From Fragilaria crotonensis (Eukaryota; Bacillariophyta; Fragilariophyceae; Fragilariales; Fragilariaceae), in contig JAKSYS010000395.1 of NCBI GenBank assembly GCA_022925895.1, positions 1 to 57,187 on the forward strand: a stretch of DNA of 57,187 bases. The letters run 5' to 3'. This document shows positions 1-10,463 of the stretch, in pieces; position 1 is the stretch's first letter, and every line of letters starts with the position of its first letter. The notes beneath the pieces were generated by a model, which worked only from the letters and a program-made list of their open reading frames with translations, was not told the DNA's origin and did no database searches. The translations under genes were made by a program, and so were the position numbers.

Positions 1-781
1 GGGCATATGATAGTGGCATAGATAATGCATATCGCCTCGTGCCTCGTGCCTCGTTATTGTACTTCAGTACAGTATACGTACAGTATCATGTTTGCGGCAA
101 TGCGGCCTATGTCACATACTCACACACATGTAACTTTGATACACTCGGTGTACCGCTCTATATACGTGTATTGATACAACATGCTGTTCTCTGTTCGATC
201 TACTACCAGGTACTGTACTACTACTTTTATGTACTGTAGTATATGCATTTGTCTTACTCGCCCAGACGCAGCGTTTGCTTCTATACTCAATACTTGTATG
301 TCATATATGTTCCCTTGAACTGTAGTACCAGGTATCAGTTTCGTTCGTGTTCCGTACTTGCGGGAAACGGACACTGCAAATGTCACAACTGAGTTCCCAT
401 TTGCCCATGTACAGAATGATACAGCCAGAGACTGCGATTCTCCATGTGCTACAAGTACCGTAGTGCAACGTACTTGTTGCATTTAAAGATCGATAGATGT
501 GTTTCATTCGTAGTAGCATGGTACTGGTACTCGCACATGGTACTTAAAGTATCTCTTGTACTGTACCAGTACTCCGATTATTACATACTGTACCAGGTAC
601 AAGTAGTAGTACTCGGAGTACATTGTTTTGCAGATGATACGAACCACGAAACATAGCTGGAGCTCATCCCTCATGTTCATCAAAGCCATTCGTTCAACAG
701 GGTTCGATGTAGACCCTTAAGGGGAGCAGTCTGAGTAGATTCCATTTAAGCTGATTCTATGCAAAATTACAACACAGCAGT
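1..781. other. Intergenic, GTAC-palindrome rich
   Basis: No convincing gene is seen. The stretch is dense in short GTAC-centred words such as GGTACTGTACC and GTACCAGGTAC, mostly at 60-620. Three tandem copies of the heptamer GCCTCGT lie at 34-54. The short open frames here have no recognisable domain and are broken by the palindromic words. Confidence 0.6.
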
Positions 782-1730
782 TTAAAAGGTGACATCACGC
801 TTGATCCCAACATTGGCTCCGCTGATGCTAGTGCCATCCAATGGCAAGTTCACATTGGCGGTCCAGGCACCATCCTCCCATTCAACATTGATGCTGTCGT
901 TAGGCTTCAACGTCGCAGTCAATTGCGAGTCGTCTCCCAAGTTGCGCTCCCATTCGACGGAAATATCTCCATTGTTGTTGATGGTTGGGGCGACTCGATT
1001 GCGGTCGTCAATTTGTTGCGAGATGGTGACTTCTTGGTTGTCCTTGGAGGCAACCAGCTTAATGCCAGTCTTTCCGGCTGTGTGAGCAATCTCAACTTCT
1101 TGGTTCTCAACCGAGGCGGTGAGCTTGACATCTGTGTTGCCGTTGTTGTAGTTTACAACGACATCACGAGTATCTTCGTCCAGGTTGAAGCGAGGGTTGA
1201 CGGTAACACGAGCACCGTTCAAGTCCAAGCCCTTGGTAGCTTCCACACTCTTCACATTGAATCCACTTCCAGCATTGGCAACAACTCGAAGGGAAATGTC
1301 GTTCGCCTCATTTTCGGCATCGAGCTCTAGGGCTGGATTGCCGAAGTCTTGTCCTTCTACCTCAGCGCGAGCCGAGACTCCCCATCCAGAAATATCAGTG
1401 CGTGCCTTACCCCAGATAGAACGTGGTAGAGAAGCGATGTCGGTGGTTGGACGAGCGGAGGCTTCAATTCCGTAGCTGAGCTCGACGTCTCCAGAGTTGG
1501 ATGATGCTTCCCATTTCAAGGTTGGGTCGAGACCATCAAGTCCATCAAAACTTCCATCGCGGACAGAGATCTATAGTAGAACGCATTGGTTGTGTTTAGA
1601 ATCCATAGGTGTGCTTAGTTCGAGTCCGCAGCAGCCCAGCGTCCACTCCGCCTTTTCTTACCGATAGTTGAGGCTTTCCGGCAGAGGCAACGCCAACAAT
1701 TGCGAGGAGGGCAATGGATGTGAACTTCAT
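782..1730 (-). CDS. Secreted beta-strand-rich protein, copy 1 (285 aa, two exons)
   Basis: Exon 1 is 1662-1730 (23 codons) and exon 2 is 782-1570. The 91-bp intron 1571-1661 begins GTAAG, ends TATAG and is phase 0. The start at 1730 is chosen because the paralogue at 2385 has the same 23-residue first exon. Residues 1-17 form a signal peptide ending VASA, followed by GKPQLS. The mature part has no recognised domain. It is a run of about 10-residue alternating polar/hydrophobic strands joined by short turns (for example VKLTAS, VEIAHTAG, IKLVASKDN, DISVEWERN, SINVEWEDG) and ends in an aromatic residue (KRDVTF). This pattern resembles a membrane beta-barrel, but that is inference. The third residue after the cleavage point is not the Phe of plastid leaders, so secretion or an outer plastid-envelope location are both possible. 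It is the mirror copy of the gene at 2385-3330. Confidence 0.8.
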
Positions 1731-2384
1731 GATTCCTTGTTGCTCGTTTGAGTTTGTGACAAGAATGGATTTTGTGACCCCGAGAGATTCTTCGCTCTCG
1801 TCATCATGCTTGAGCCGTTTGAAGTTTTTGATGATTTTCCATTGGTCTGACATTTGGTGTCACCGTGGTGTCAAAAGATACCACGTGTGTTCACGTAACT
1901 AAATATTTGAATGTTGACATTTTTCTGGTTCGAAGATCCAACAAATCTTGGAGCAACGTTTGTTGACTAATTCCATGAGTTGTCGCTCAATCAGTAGATT
2001 TCAATAGAATCAAACAACTTCGAAAGGAATTCTCTGATCGTCGACCATCGAGATCTTCGTTTCAACATGAGTACGCCTGAGTCCGAAGTCCTGATTACGA
2101 AGTATTTTCATGCTCCTGAAGTTGGTTCGTCCGGTGCACCGATGTCCTGTAACTGCATGCTGCATGCTAAGACGCATGAATTAATATTAGGTATGGCGTA
2201 GTTTGGGAAATGTGGGACGGAAGTACAAGTACCAGTAGATGTCACGCATCGGGCTTCCCATGTTGACACCTCGAAGGTATCTTTCCTCGCGACTCGCGAG
2301 GGTGGAGGAGGTGTCAGTCTCACAATTTCGTTTGAGCTTCCAACGTCACCGGCAACCAAGGCGACTACCACCACAAGCAAAATC
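1731..2384. promoter_or_regulatory. Shared divergent promoter region of the inverted gene pair
   Basis: This 654-bp spacer separates two head-to-head paralogues, so it must contain both promoters. A G-box/E-box core CACGTG lies at 1882-1887, next to repeated GGTGTC words at about 1857-1872. An ATTGG (inverted CCAAT) lies near 1839. No experimental support can be read from the sequence. The minus-strand frame across 2108-2419 is the antisense of the copy 2 promoter and signal peptide, and is not counted as a gene. Confidence 0.3.
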
Positions 2385-3330
2385 ATGAAGGTCTCAGCCA
2401 TTGCACTCCTTTCCATCATCGGCGTTGTCGCTGCCGGAAAACCTCAGCTCTCGGTAAGATTGCATGAACGCAGATCGTGATTTGCACAGAAACTACAGTG
2501 GTGTTTCTATCAGTTTGCTAACATTTATTTGGTTATCTCAGATCTCTGTCCGCGATGGAAGTTTTGATGGACTTGATGGTCTTGACCCAACCTTGAAATG
2601 GGAAGCATCATCCAACTCCGGAGATGTCGAGCTCAGCTACGGAATCGAAGCATCCGCTCGTCCTACCACTGACATTGCCTCCCTCCCACGATCCATCTGG
2701 GGTAAGGCTCGCACCGACGTTTCTGGATGGGGAGTCTCGGCTCGCGCTGAGGTTCACGGACAAGACTATGGCAATGCTGATGTGGAGCTCGATGCCGACA
2801 ATGAGGCGAACGACATTTCCCTTCGAGTTGTTGCCAATGCTGGAGGTGGATTCAATGTGAAGAGCGTGGAGGCTACCAAGGGCTTGGACGTGAACGGTGC
2901 TCGTGTTACCGTCAACCCTCGCTTTAACCTTGAGGACGATACCCGCGATGTTGTCGTGAACTACAACAACGGTAACACCGACGTCAAGCTCACTGCTTCT
3001 GCTGATAACCAAGAAGTTGAGGTCGCTCACAAGGCCGGAAAGACTGACATTAAGCTGGTTGCCTCCAAGGACAACCAAGAAGTCACCATCTCGCAACAAA
3101 TTGACGACCGCAATCGAGTCGCCCCAACCATCAACAACAATGGAGATATTTCCGTCGAATGGGAGCGCAACTTGGGAGACGACTCGCAATTGACTGCCAC
3201 TTTGAAGCCAAACGACAGCATCAATATTGAATGGGAGGATGGTGCCTGGACCGCCAATGTGAACTTGCCATTGGATGGCACTACCATCAGCGGAGCCAAT
3301 GTTGGAATCAAGCGCGATGTACAGTTCTAG
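2385..3330 (+). CDS. Secreted beta-strand-rich protein, copy 2 (285 aa, two exons)
   Basis: Exon 1 is 2385-2453 (23 codons) and exon 2 is 2542-3330. The 88-bp intron begins GTAAG, ends CTCAG and is phase 0, in exactly the same place as in copy 1. Exon lengths are identical to copy 1 (69 and 789 bp). The signal peptide ends VVAA and is again followed by GKPQLS. The mature protein differs from copy 1 at only scattered positions (for example HGQDYGNADVELDAD against EGQDFGNPALELDAE). It ends KRDVQF, keeping a terminal Phe. The function is unknown. The pattern of about 14-16 short amphipathic strands suggests an all-beta, perhaps barrel, fold. The very high similarity to the inverted partner suggests recent duplication or gene conversion. 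Confidence 0.8.
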
Positions 3331-3914
3331 GCCGTTCTTCGCCTGCTACAGAATGTCTGTTCGTCTAACCTCACATCCCATGTGTACTAGTATCACAGGA
3401 GACCACACAGCACCCACTTTATATTCAATCAATCAAAGGAACTCACTGCTAGCATATAGAAATTAAGATGTCAAAACCAGGACCAGCATGATTGTTATTG
3501 ATCTTCCATTTCTGAAGGTGATCTGCCATCAGAGACAGACTCTCGACTTTAAAAGACGTTGCCCGAAGTTCAGAATTGGTCGGAATACACATTTTAGGTG
3601 CCTTTCTGTAGTGCGGCGTCGGATGAAAACAATGAAGTATTCGCCTGCATTCCACGATCGTTCTTCATAGGACAACGCTACAAGCATACGATTGCACTGT
3701 TGACGGTCTCTTGTGTGAATAGATAGCAGACCGTTAAAGTAACGCTTCAAGATTCGAGATCGGACATCGGACTCGAGGTAAACTCTGTGATCAGCACGCC
3801 AAACACGCACATGCGCACATGCGCATACACAAAATACACGAACAATTTTGCAGCATCCACATTCAATGATCACAAAAACACCACAACAACTTTGATTATT
3901 TCAAGGGTTGGGTG
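3331..3914. other. Intergenic, no feature seen
   Basis: This stretch lies between the stop of copy 2 and the start of the third family member. The open frames here (for example minus 3529-3873) have no recognisable domain. The 3' part must hold the promoter of the gene at 3915. Confidence 0.5.
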
Positions 3915-5093
3915 ATGATGAAATTCTTTGCTACCACAATCTTCATTATAGCTGTTGGTCTTGCTTCGGCGGATATTCCAAGGCCTCAGATAACGGTAAG
4001 AATAGGATCCTTGTTGTTGGTGTTTCAAAAATGGCTCAGTTCTGTGCCGAACTGATGACGATGTGTTGTCTAACACATCACATTTGTTCATGCTTGTGTC
4101 GAGCTCAGGTCGGACTCAGTAACTCGGGTCTTGGAAAATTTTCGAACGGGCGTCTCGGTGGATTGGAACCTGGCCTTAAGTGGCAGACAGAAGGTTCAAC
4201 CCCTGAATTTGATTGGGAGGTAAGTGTTAAGAAATCTATTTGCTTTCCTGCGATTGGATCCCTTTGTGCTGATATGGGTTTAGCTTACATGTTGACACCC
4301 ATCTTGATTGGCCAACACCACTGAATCCAATGATTCCAATGCTACGTGGAGTAGGCAGGTGTCGATGTTTCCCTTGAGGATATCAACACCGTGCCGTATT
4401 CGTACTGGGCCAAGATTAAGCGCAAGGTGAAGGGATTTGTCGTATCGGCTCGTGGTGCATCCGATTCGAGCGACCTACAAACGATTGATGTTGATATTCG
4501 CGCAGATGGACCCTCCACGTCGCTTCAAGTGACTGGAACTTTAGGTAAGTGGACAATGCTGGAGAACCTTTTCAGGCTTTCATGTGGAGTAAGGATTGAG
4601 TGACCTTGATGATGTTCTCACGCTGGTACGACCCTTTCGACTCGTATTTATAAGCTATGGACTCTTCCTCGCCAGCTGCCTCAACGTACTCAGTGGGAAA
4701 GTTGAATTTCCGACAAACGATTGGCCTTCCTGCCGGTAGAATCACCGTCAGTCCCCGTTACAACGTGCGTTCGAGCAAGGCTGATGTCGGCGTTGGATTT
4801 GCCAGGGGCAGTACCTCCATCAGCATCGACACTGCCACTAAAAAGGTAACCTCGCTCAAATGGTCGGTGATAAGAGTCTTATTATTCCATCTGTCAGTAC
4901 TTCTGGCAAAGTGGATGTTTCGTTACAACGCAGTTTTGATGACTTTGGGACCATTACGACGTCCATCAAGCCCTCGGAGTCGATCAATATCAAGTGGGAA
5001 GAAGGACCTTACGTGGCCAGTCTCCATGCTCCAATTGATGGTTTCAGCATTGACAAGGTTGATGTCAGCATCAAGAGAAGAGTCGATCTCTAA
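3915..5093 (+). CDS. Diverged third member of the secreted beta-rich family, with a frameshift
   Basis: Exons by splice motif and alignment to the pair upstream are 3915-3995, 4109-4219, 4355-4544 and 4676-5093. Introns 4220-4354 and 4545-4675 are extra relative to the paralogues, while the first intron (3996-4108) is in the shared position after the PQIT/PQLS residues. The leader is a signal peptide ending LASA. Shared landmarks are GGLEPGLKW (GLDPTLKW in the pair), RITVSPRYN (RVTVNPRFN) and SINIKWEEG (SINIEWEDG). The reading frame breaks at about 4850: the codon GTA ACC is followed, one base short, by CTC GCT CAA ATG, which aligns with VTISQQI of copy 2. One missing C would restore it, giving about 266 residues. 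An intron is not a good explanation because no acceptor fits. The last residues are RRVDL, without the terminal Phe. Confidence 0.65.
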
Positions 5094-5430
5094 GCCACTG
5101 GATCGGAAAAATCGTGGTACGATTGAATATTCGACGTAAATTTCGTAGCTAGCATTTTGATTCCACATCCAACCTTTCTTTGCTAATGAGCTTTGCAAGT
5201 TTCTGTCATCCACGGAACTAATTTGATTGGAACTTCCTCGTCCTCCGGGCACTCGGAACACCAATTCACACTTCCATGTGGTATCGACCCAAAGAAACCT
5301 AAAAGTTCCGTCACTACTGTCTCATCCACAGTTTCTTCGGTGCCAACGTTTGTTGATATTGCTGTCGACCACGTCGACCTGTCCATTTCTTTTTGTATCT
5401 GTAGAAGTCGTCGAGTCGCAAAGAGTGTCA

Positions 5431-6624
5431 TCAGACTCGAGGCCTTTGCCGACAACATTGCAGGCCCGCCATCCCTTTATTGACGTAGTTGTGATTATCT
5501 CGCAGTAGTTTTCGTTTCCCGGTTGTTCCCTCTGATTTGACATTTGAGGGGAACAAACGTGGCGGCTGTCCGCTGAGTTGAGTCAGGAGCATGGAAATGG
5601 CCAATCGTTCATCCGAGGGCGACAACGCGGACGCGGTGAAGCGATGTAAGCTTTGCAGTACCGGATGGGAAAGGAAACAGAGATAATTGCGATGCACGAT
5701 AAAGTAATGCAGATCTGCAATCTGGATATCGGCTTTCGATTGAGTTATTGATTCGGCTGTCTCGTGTTTGCAAAAGGGTAGCCACGATGGCGTATCTCCT
5801 GTGTTCGTTGCTGCAAATGCCAGAGGTTGACTTTTCGTGACTTTCCACCCCTTCGATGCGACAACCGAATCCGAATGGCGCTTCCATAACTCTAAACCAG
5901 CTTCCAAGCCGCGATAGTTAGCCTTGTTGGGACTGTTGCCATTCATCCAAACGACGGCCTCTTCGTGGATGGGCACATCAATTACCCTCGAGCTGGCAGA
6001 AAACTCCAACTTAACGAGATGCGTCGCATCGGCATGCCATGTTAAGAGACGATCTCCATATTTGGCCTCTTCGTGCAACGTTGCATTGGAGGACGGTGGT
6101 AGCAAGACAAGTATTTGCGATACCTCTGGGTACGTTACCCATGACAGCAGATTCAAAAACAGGGTTCGTAGGTTGTCACCGCTAAAGGTCACCAACATTG
6201 TATACTTCGAAACATGACACGCTGTTCTGGGGGCAGTAGTGCATTCTTGCTGTTGCTGTTGCTGCTGCTTCTTGATTGATGCTATTGGCATGTGGAGATG
6301 ATTGTTCAAAGCCTTCGTAAATCCAAATCGTCCCAGTCGAGGCCTACTTCCAACACTCGCTCCGTCAGACAGAACACGAGCGGTGTTCGCATTAACGGGA
6401 CATAGATCAAGCATCGCTGCCGATTCCTTTACGAGTCGCGAAAATACCACTTCTTCCTTGAGTAGGTCTTGCAACAGGACTCGCGGATTGTATGGATGAT
6501 CCTGCAGGGGCACTTCACTGTGTTTCTCCATCAAATCGTGCAAATGCATCAAGTTTGCCGCCAATCCCAGTAAGGCGAGACTCAGCGCAAAGCCGATGAG
6601 ATATGCAAAGGTTCGATTCGCCAT
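5431..6624 (-). CDS. GT64 (exostosin-like) glycosyltransferase homologue without DxD, type II membrane protein
   Basis: This is a single-exon frame of 397 aa starting at ATG 6624. Residues about 7-27 form one hydrophobic segment close to the N-terminus, typical of a Golgi signal anchor. A poly-Gln run (7 Q) follows at about 120. The block from about 142 (YTMLVTFSGDNLRTLFLNLL, then a strand ILVLLPP) and the block VVWMNGN...LEAGLELWKRHSDSVVASKGW match the layout of GT64 domains (strand, DDD motif, FAF.VW...D.iVGF). A later RNYLCFLSHPVLQSL and ERLAISMLLTQLSGQPPRL fit the family's C-terminal part, where an (N)CEDIAMNFLV-like segment is expected. The metal-binding DDD position reads NGN here, so a catalytic role is doubtful. 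The assignment is by remembered family pattern, not by search. Confidence 0.5.
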   Translation of the reverse strand: MANRTFAYLIGFALSLALLGLAANLMHLHDLMEKHSEVPLQDHPYNPRVLLQDLLKEEVVFSRLVKESAAMLDLCPVNANTARVLSDGASVGSRPRLGRFGFTKALNNHLHMPIASIKKQQQQQQQECTTAPRTACHVSKYTMLVTFSGDNLRTLFLNLLSWVTYPEVSQILVLLPPSSNATLHEEAKYGDRLLTWHADATHLVKLEFSASSRVIDVPIHEEAVVWMNGNSPNKANYRGLEAGLELWKRHSDSVVASKGWKVTKSQPLAFAATNTGDTPSWLPFCKHETAESITQSKADIQIADLHYFIVHRNYLCFLSHPVLQSLHRFTASALSPSDERLAISMLLTQLSGQPPRLFPSNVKSEGTTGKRKLLRDNHNYVNKGMAGLQCCRQRPRV

Positions 6625-7569
6625 TTCCAGCTACTTTTCTTATTCGTTGCTGAACCTCTGAACGGCTCGGTCCTCTCAAAGTCACTATCGGTCTCTTCTC
6701 TGTTATCTACTAGTAGAGCTAGTACAAGTAGTGCGATTCACGATTCCCAGATGCGAAACGACTTCATCGCACTGGAGTGCAGTACACAAAACGCGGAGTT
6801 GAACACATGAAAATGTAGGTAGTATAATAGACTACAGTACCATACCAGGTACTAGTACTTCCGTACGGAGTATCGATGAATTGATAACTCATACGTCATG
6901 CAGTCATGCATGTACATGTACATTATCGGGACTTGCGTACTTGTACTTGTACTCGTACGACACTACAGATAATTTATTGGGCTGCGGCGACAAGTGACTC
7001 GTGACTCCTGACCTTTTGACGAAGTAATTGTGTCTCATTTCGCATATCGCATATCGCATATCCGATGAATACTGCTTATCGTACCCTCTACTTGTACGCA
7101 AGTCCGATTTCCACCATGCCCCTCACTCAGAGCTCTGCATTTTCATGTGAGTTCCTCGCCAGAATCATTCACATGAAGTACATATAAAAAATATATGCAT
7201 AATTTTATATACTAAAAGATAGGAGACATTTTACCGAGGACAAGGGTCCTGGAAGCCTGAGGCGTTTGCTGCCCTATGACACTAAAAAAATATGACCCCT
7301 ACTACGTCGTAGATTGTACTCCGTACTCCGTACAATGACATAGTCCAAAATGGTCTGGCAACACACCTCTACTCGGAGTGCTAAACTTCAAAACATACCC
7401 CATACGTATGGGGTATGGGTATGGAGCATATCGTCTATCGTCATATCTGTCCCATAGATATATACTGGAGTACTCCAGTATCAAGCTAAATCTCGTGTTG
7501 CCGGACGAGCCAGTGGTCCGACAAAATACCCAACTACGGAATACGTGTACTGGAATACTTGGAGGAGCA
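6625..7569. repeat. Intergenic with GTAC palindromes and long perfect palindromes
   Basis: No gene is seen. GTAC-type words cluster at about 6710-6970 and 7310-7480. Two long perfect palindromes occur: 24 bp at 7394-7417, centred on CATACGTATG, and 20 bp at 7462-7481, ATACTGGAGTACTCCAGTAT. The heptamer CGCATAT is repeated three times at 7041-7061. Confidence 0.6.
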
Positions 7570-7577
7570 CATTAAAC

Positions 7578-7982
7578 CAAGGGTGGCAAGCATTCCCAAA
7601 TCGGGTTTTTCAAATCGGGTTTATCTCAAAAACCCGATTTCGCAAAATCGCCACTAAATCGGGTTTTTGGTTTTAATTGCACTGTATACTGTGCACTGCA
7701 CTGTGAACTGAGCAATTCCGGTTCACAGGTCACTGTTCATCACATAAATGGAATCTGTCACATCCCATATCGATCTCACTATCTCACATTGATTCGATTC
7801 ATTGATCATTGATGATCTTTGCGACCATTGGCTCCTCCTCATTTGTATGGATTTATCTACTATTTGTACCAAAATTTTGTGTGTGAAGCAAAAACCTGAT
7901 TTCGCATGAAATCGGGTTTAACTGGTTTAAACCAAAAACCTTCCATATCCCGCTTGACGGAATCGGGTTTTTGCCACCCTTG
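7578..7982. mobile_element. Non-autonomous hAT-type MITE (405 bp) with 8-bp TSD
   Basis: The element starts CAAGGGTGGCAA and ends with the exact inverse TTGCCACCCTTG. It is flanked by perfect 8-bp direct repeats CATTAAAC at 7570-7577 and 7983-7990. An 8-bp target-site duplication with CA(A/G)GG...GGCAA ends is the hallmark of the hAT superfamily. The interior has no open frame for a transposase. It carries at least six copies of AATCGGGTTT or its inverse, mostly subterminal (near 7600, 7615, 7630, 7656, 7908, 7963), which could be transposase binding sites. The superfamily call rests on TSD length and terminus. Confidence 0.85.
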
Positions 7983-7990
7983 CATTAAAC

Positions 7991-8665
7991 CGTCATCTTC
8001 AGACCTAAAGCGGCACAACTATACCGTTGGCGTTGTTTCTACTGGTGGCTGGTGGTACTTGCACCCAGGGGTTAAGGAACTTTGACTCATGTCTCCGTAG
8101 ATTCTACTCGATTTGTTACTAGATGATCCAGAATTCCGGAACCTCCCCTTCATAACCTTCTCGTTTTATCAGCGAGCCCCTGCAAGTAAACTGCATGAAA
8201 AAGTTACAGGCATATTCGGTATACTGGATACGACATACGACGTACGTACGAGGAACATGTATCGAGGAAATGAGCGACGGAACCTATGTCATTCTCGGTG
8301 TAGGTCAGGTCATAGGTCATAGGTCATAGGTCATAGGTCATAGAGGTCATAGTAGTAGCACGTACCGGTAGTACTGGAATATTCAGAAGTAGAGTCGCAG
8401 AGATTCTTACCAAGGCGATGCACCTGATAAGTAAGTCAATGAAGTGGGTCTACTTTTTATAGGTGACATACCTGCCATCAGAAAATGTTCCCATTTGGTA
8501 TACCGCTGCATTCTCTAGCTGGACTGGTCCAAGGGCATCTCACCCAGGAGCCAGGAGGCATGAGAGCGAAACGACGTATCTACTAGATCACTAAATTTCT
8601 TTTACTTCGACTTCCTCCAAATAGTGCTTTTAAGTCCTGCGTACTTTTACCGTCCCCAAACAAGT
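7991..8665. other. Intergenic with a GGTCATA x5 heptamer repeat
   Basis: Five perfect tandem copies of GGTCATA lie at 8308-8342, followed by one imperfect copy. No gene is seen. The last part is the 3' flank of the oxidoreductase gene. Confidence 0.6.
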
Positions 8666-10463
8666 CTATTTCAGTTGTTCCTGGAGAATTGGAGTAAGGT
8701 ATTCAGCAACCTTGAGTGTCTCGATTGCGACTTTGATAGTAGCAACACCCTCTGCTGGCTTTCCATCAACCGTTGCCTTGGCAACACGCTCCTTTACAGT
8801 GACATAATCAGGATCCTGGGTGAAAAAGTATGGCATGGCGCTTGGGTATTGCTTTTGAAGCTTCTCGACGTTCACCTTGTCTTCCTCATCAGGCATGAAA
8901 TAGCGGAAGACCTCCTTGCCAGAAGCATCATCAACCTTGGCGAACGAGTCAGTTCCTCCGCAACGATCTCCCTGAACACTCACGGTCTGACCAGTCTTAG
9001 TGGTGATGGTAAACTTGATCTTGTTGAAATCAGTCCATTCCTTTCCAGATGGTCCCGGAAGAGTCTGCATTTCCGAAAATTCCTTATCGGCAACAACGGA
9101 CTCGATGTTGTCAACAGTCACGTCATAGAAAGAAACAAGAAGAGCAAGTTCATGAATGACCATGTTCTTCAACATTCCCTCCGCATTGCGCTCGAAACAT
9201 TCTCCCAACGATTCCTTGGTGTTCTCGTAGGCATTGTTGGTCACGAAGGTAACGTGGGATCCCTCGACGCCGGCGGCAAATTCGCGAGTCTTGGCAACAT
9301 ACTTGCAAACATTCTTGTTGTATCCCATGAGGACTTTGACACCAGCAGCATCAGCTTCCTTGGCCATTTGCTCGAGTTCAGCGACTGTGGGGGCACCTGG
9401 CTTTTCAAGGTAGATGCAGGTGGCGCCGTTGGCAATGGACTCCGTCAAGAGGCGAGGATTATCAGCAGTGCGTCCCGAAATCAAGGCTAGTCGAGGAGCG
9501 GATGCTGGGGGCAGCTGATCGAGAGAAACAGCGAACTTGGTTCCGTATTTTTGTTCGACAGACTTTTGCCATTCAGCGAACTCAACGCCTGCCTCGGACG
9601 AGGCTCCACCTGCCAAGAACCATGGCTCAACGATGTAATCCAGAGCGGCGGATGGGCATCTAAGCACAAGAACAATTTGTTAGTGAGACGGTGTACTATC
9701 CAATGCACGTCCGCATGGAAAGCGACCAGGCCATGCGGATGTTGGCAACAAAACCGAACACTGCTGAAACGGATGAAGTCACACGGATCAATTAGAGGCC
9801 GAAAGTTGAATCGTGTAGCTGTCACCGTATTCCTCGTATATCGCAGTACTCCAGTACAGTGGAATCAGAGGAAAACCTCGAGTTTCTGGTTTTGTAGTAG
9901 GAACAGATACATCGAACAGCTGCTCAACTAGTCTATCAGTTTCTTTCACGACATCGACTTCGCTTTGCGCAATTCCGTTTCAGGCATAGCAGTTCCAACA
10001 AAGAGGGGAAACGAGCGTATGATCTGATCTTACCTTCCTTCCAACATCTGTTGAATCATTGAAAACCTGTTAGCACCATATCATCATTTATCGTGTCCCT
10101 GTCGTTGACAGGTCGGAAGACAGGAACAAGTCAAACACAAAGGGAACATGCAATTTTGTGAAGGCACCCAAGTTCGAAATCTTCAATAGAATCCACTGCA
10201 TCCGCATACACACCTGATAGACAAGCGGCGCCCGTCCATCTTACCTGAATTCCGTGGTACCATCCCATACCTCTATTTGGGGCACCGCATCCGACGAGAA
10301 TCACTTCCGCTTGTCCTGGCTTAGCAGCCGCTGATAGAGCTGAGTGGAAAGCACGGCGTCCAGCCGCGCGGGACGTCACAAAGGAAAGGGCGGAACGAGA
10401 AAACATGAGGACAACAGCGGCAGCAACAGCAGTGGTTGTGGTCGAAAAACTGTGAGACTTCAT
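8666..10463 (-). CDS. Plastid-targeted Gfo/Idh/MocA-family NAD(P)-dependent oxidoreductase (408 aa, three exons)
   Basis: Exons on the minus strand are 10245-10463 (73 codons), 10034-10047 (14 nt) and 8666-9659. Introns 10048-10244 and 9660-10033 both begin GTAAG/GTAAGA or close variants and end AG. The joined frame is 1227 nt with no stop before the end. The N-terminus has a hydrophobic signal segment and then ALS-FVTSRAAGRRAF, a Phe after the cleavage site followed by Arg/Ser-rich sequence. This is the bipartite signal used for import into complex plastids. Residues about 53-65 (VILVGCGAPNRGMG) form the nucleotide-binding Rossmann loop, and the EKPGAPT segment is the family's EKP motif. The C-terminal half is the alpha/beta substrate domain. 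The substrate is unknown. The start at 10463 is chosen because the signal peptide begins there; an in-frame ATG 21 codons upstream would spoil it. Confidence 0.85.

Noticed and set aside
2108..2419. Minus-strand frame opposite the copy 2 promoter and first exon
   Set aside because: It is antisense to a clear signal-peptide exon with a canonical splice donor. No domain is present.
4846..4890. Short intron as explanation of the frame change in the third family gene
   Set aside because: A GTAACC donor is present but the nearest acceptor would give an intron of about 30 bp, and it would remove residues that align well with the paralogues. One missing base explains it better.
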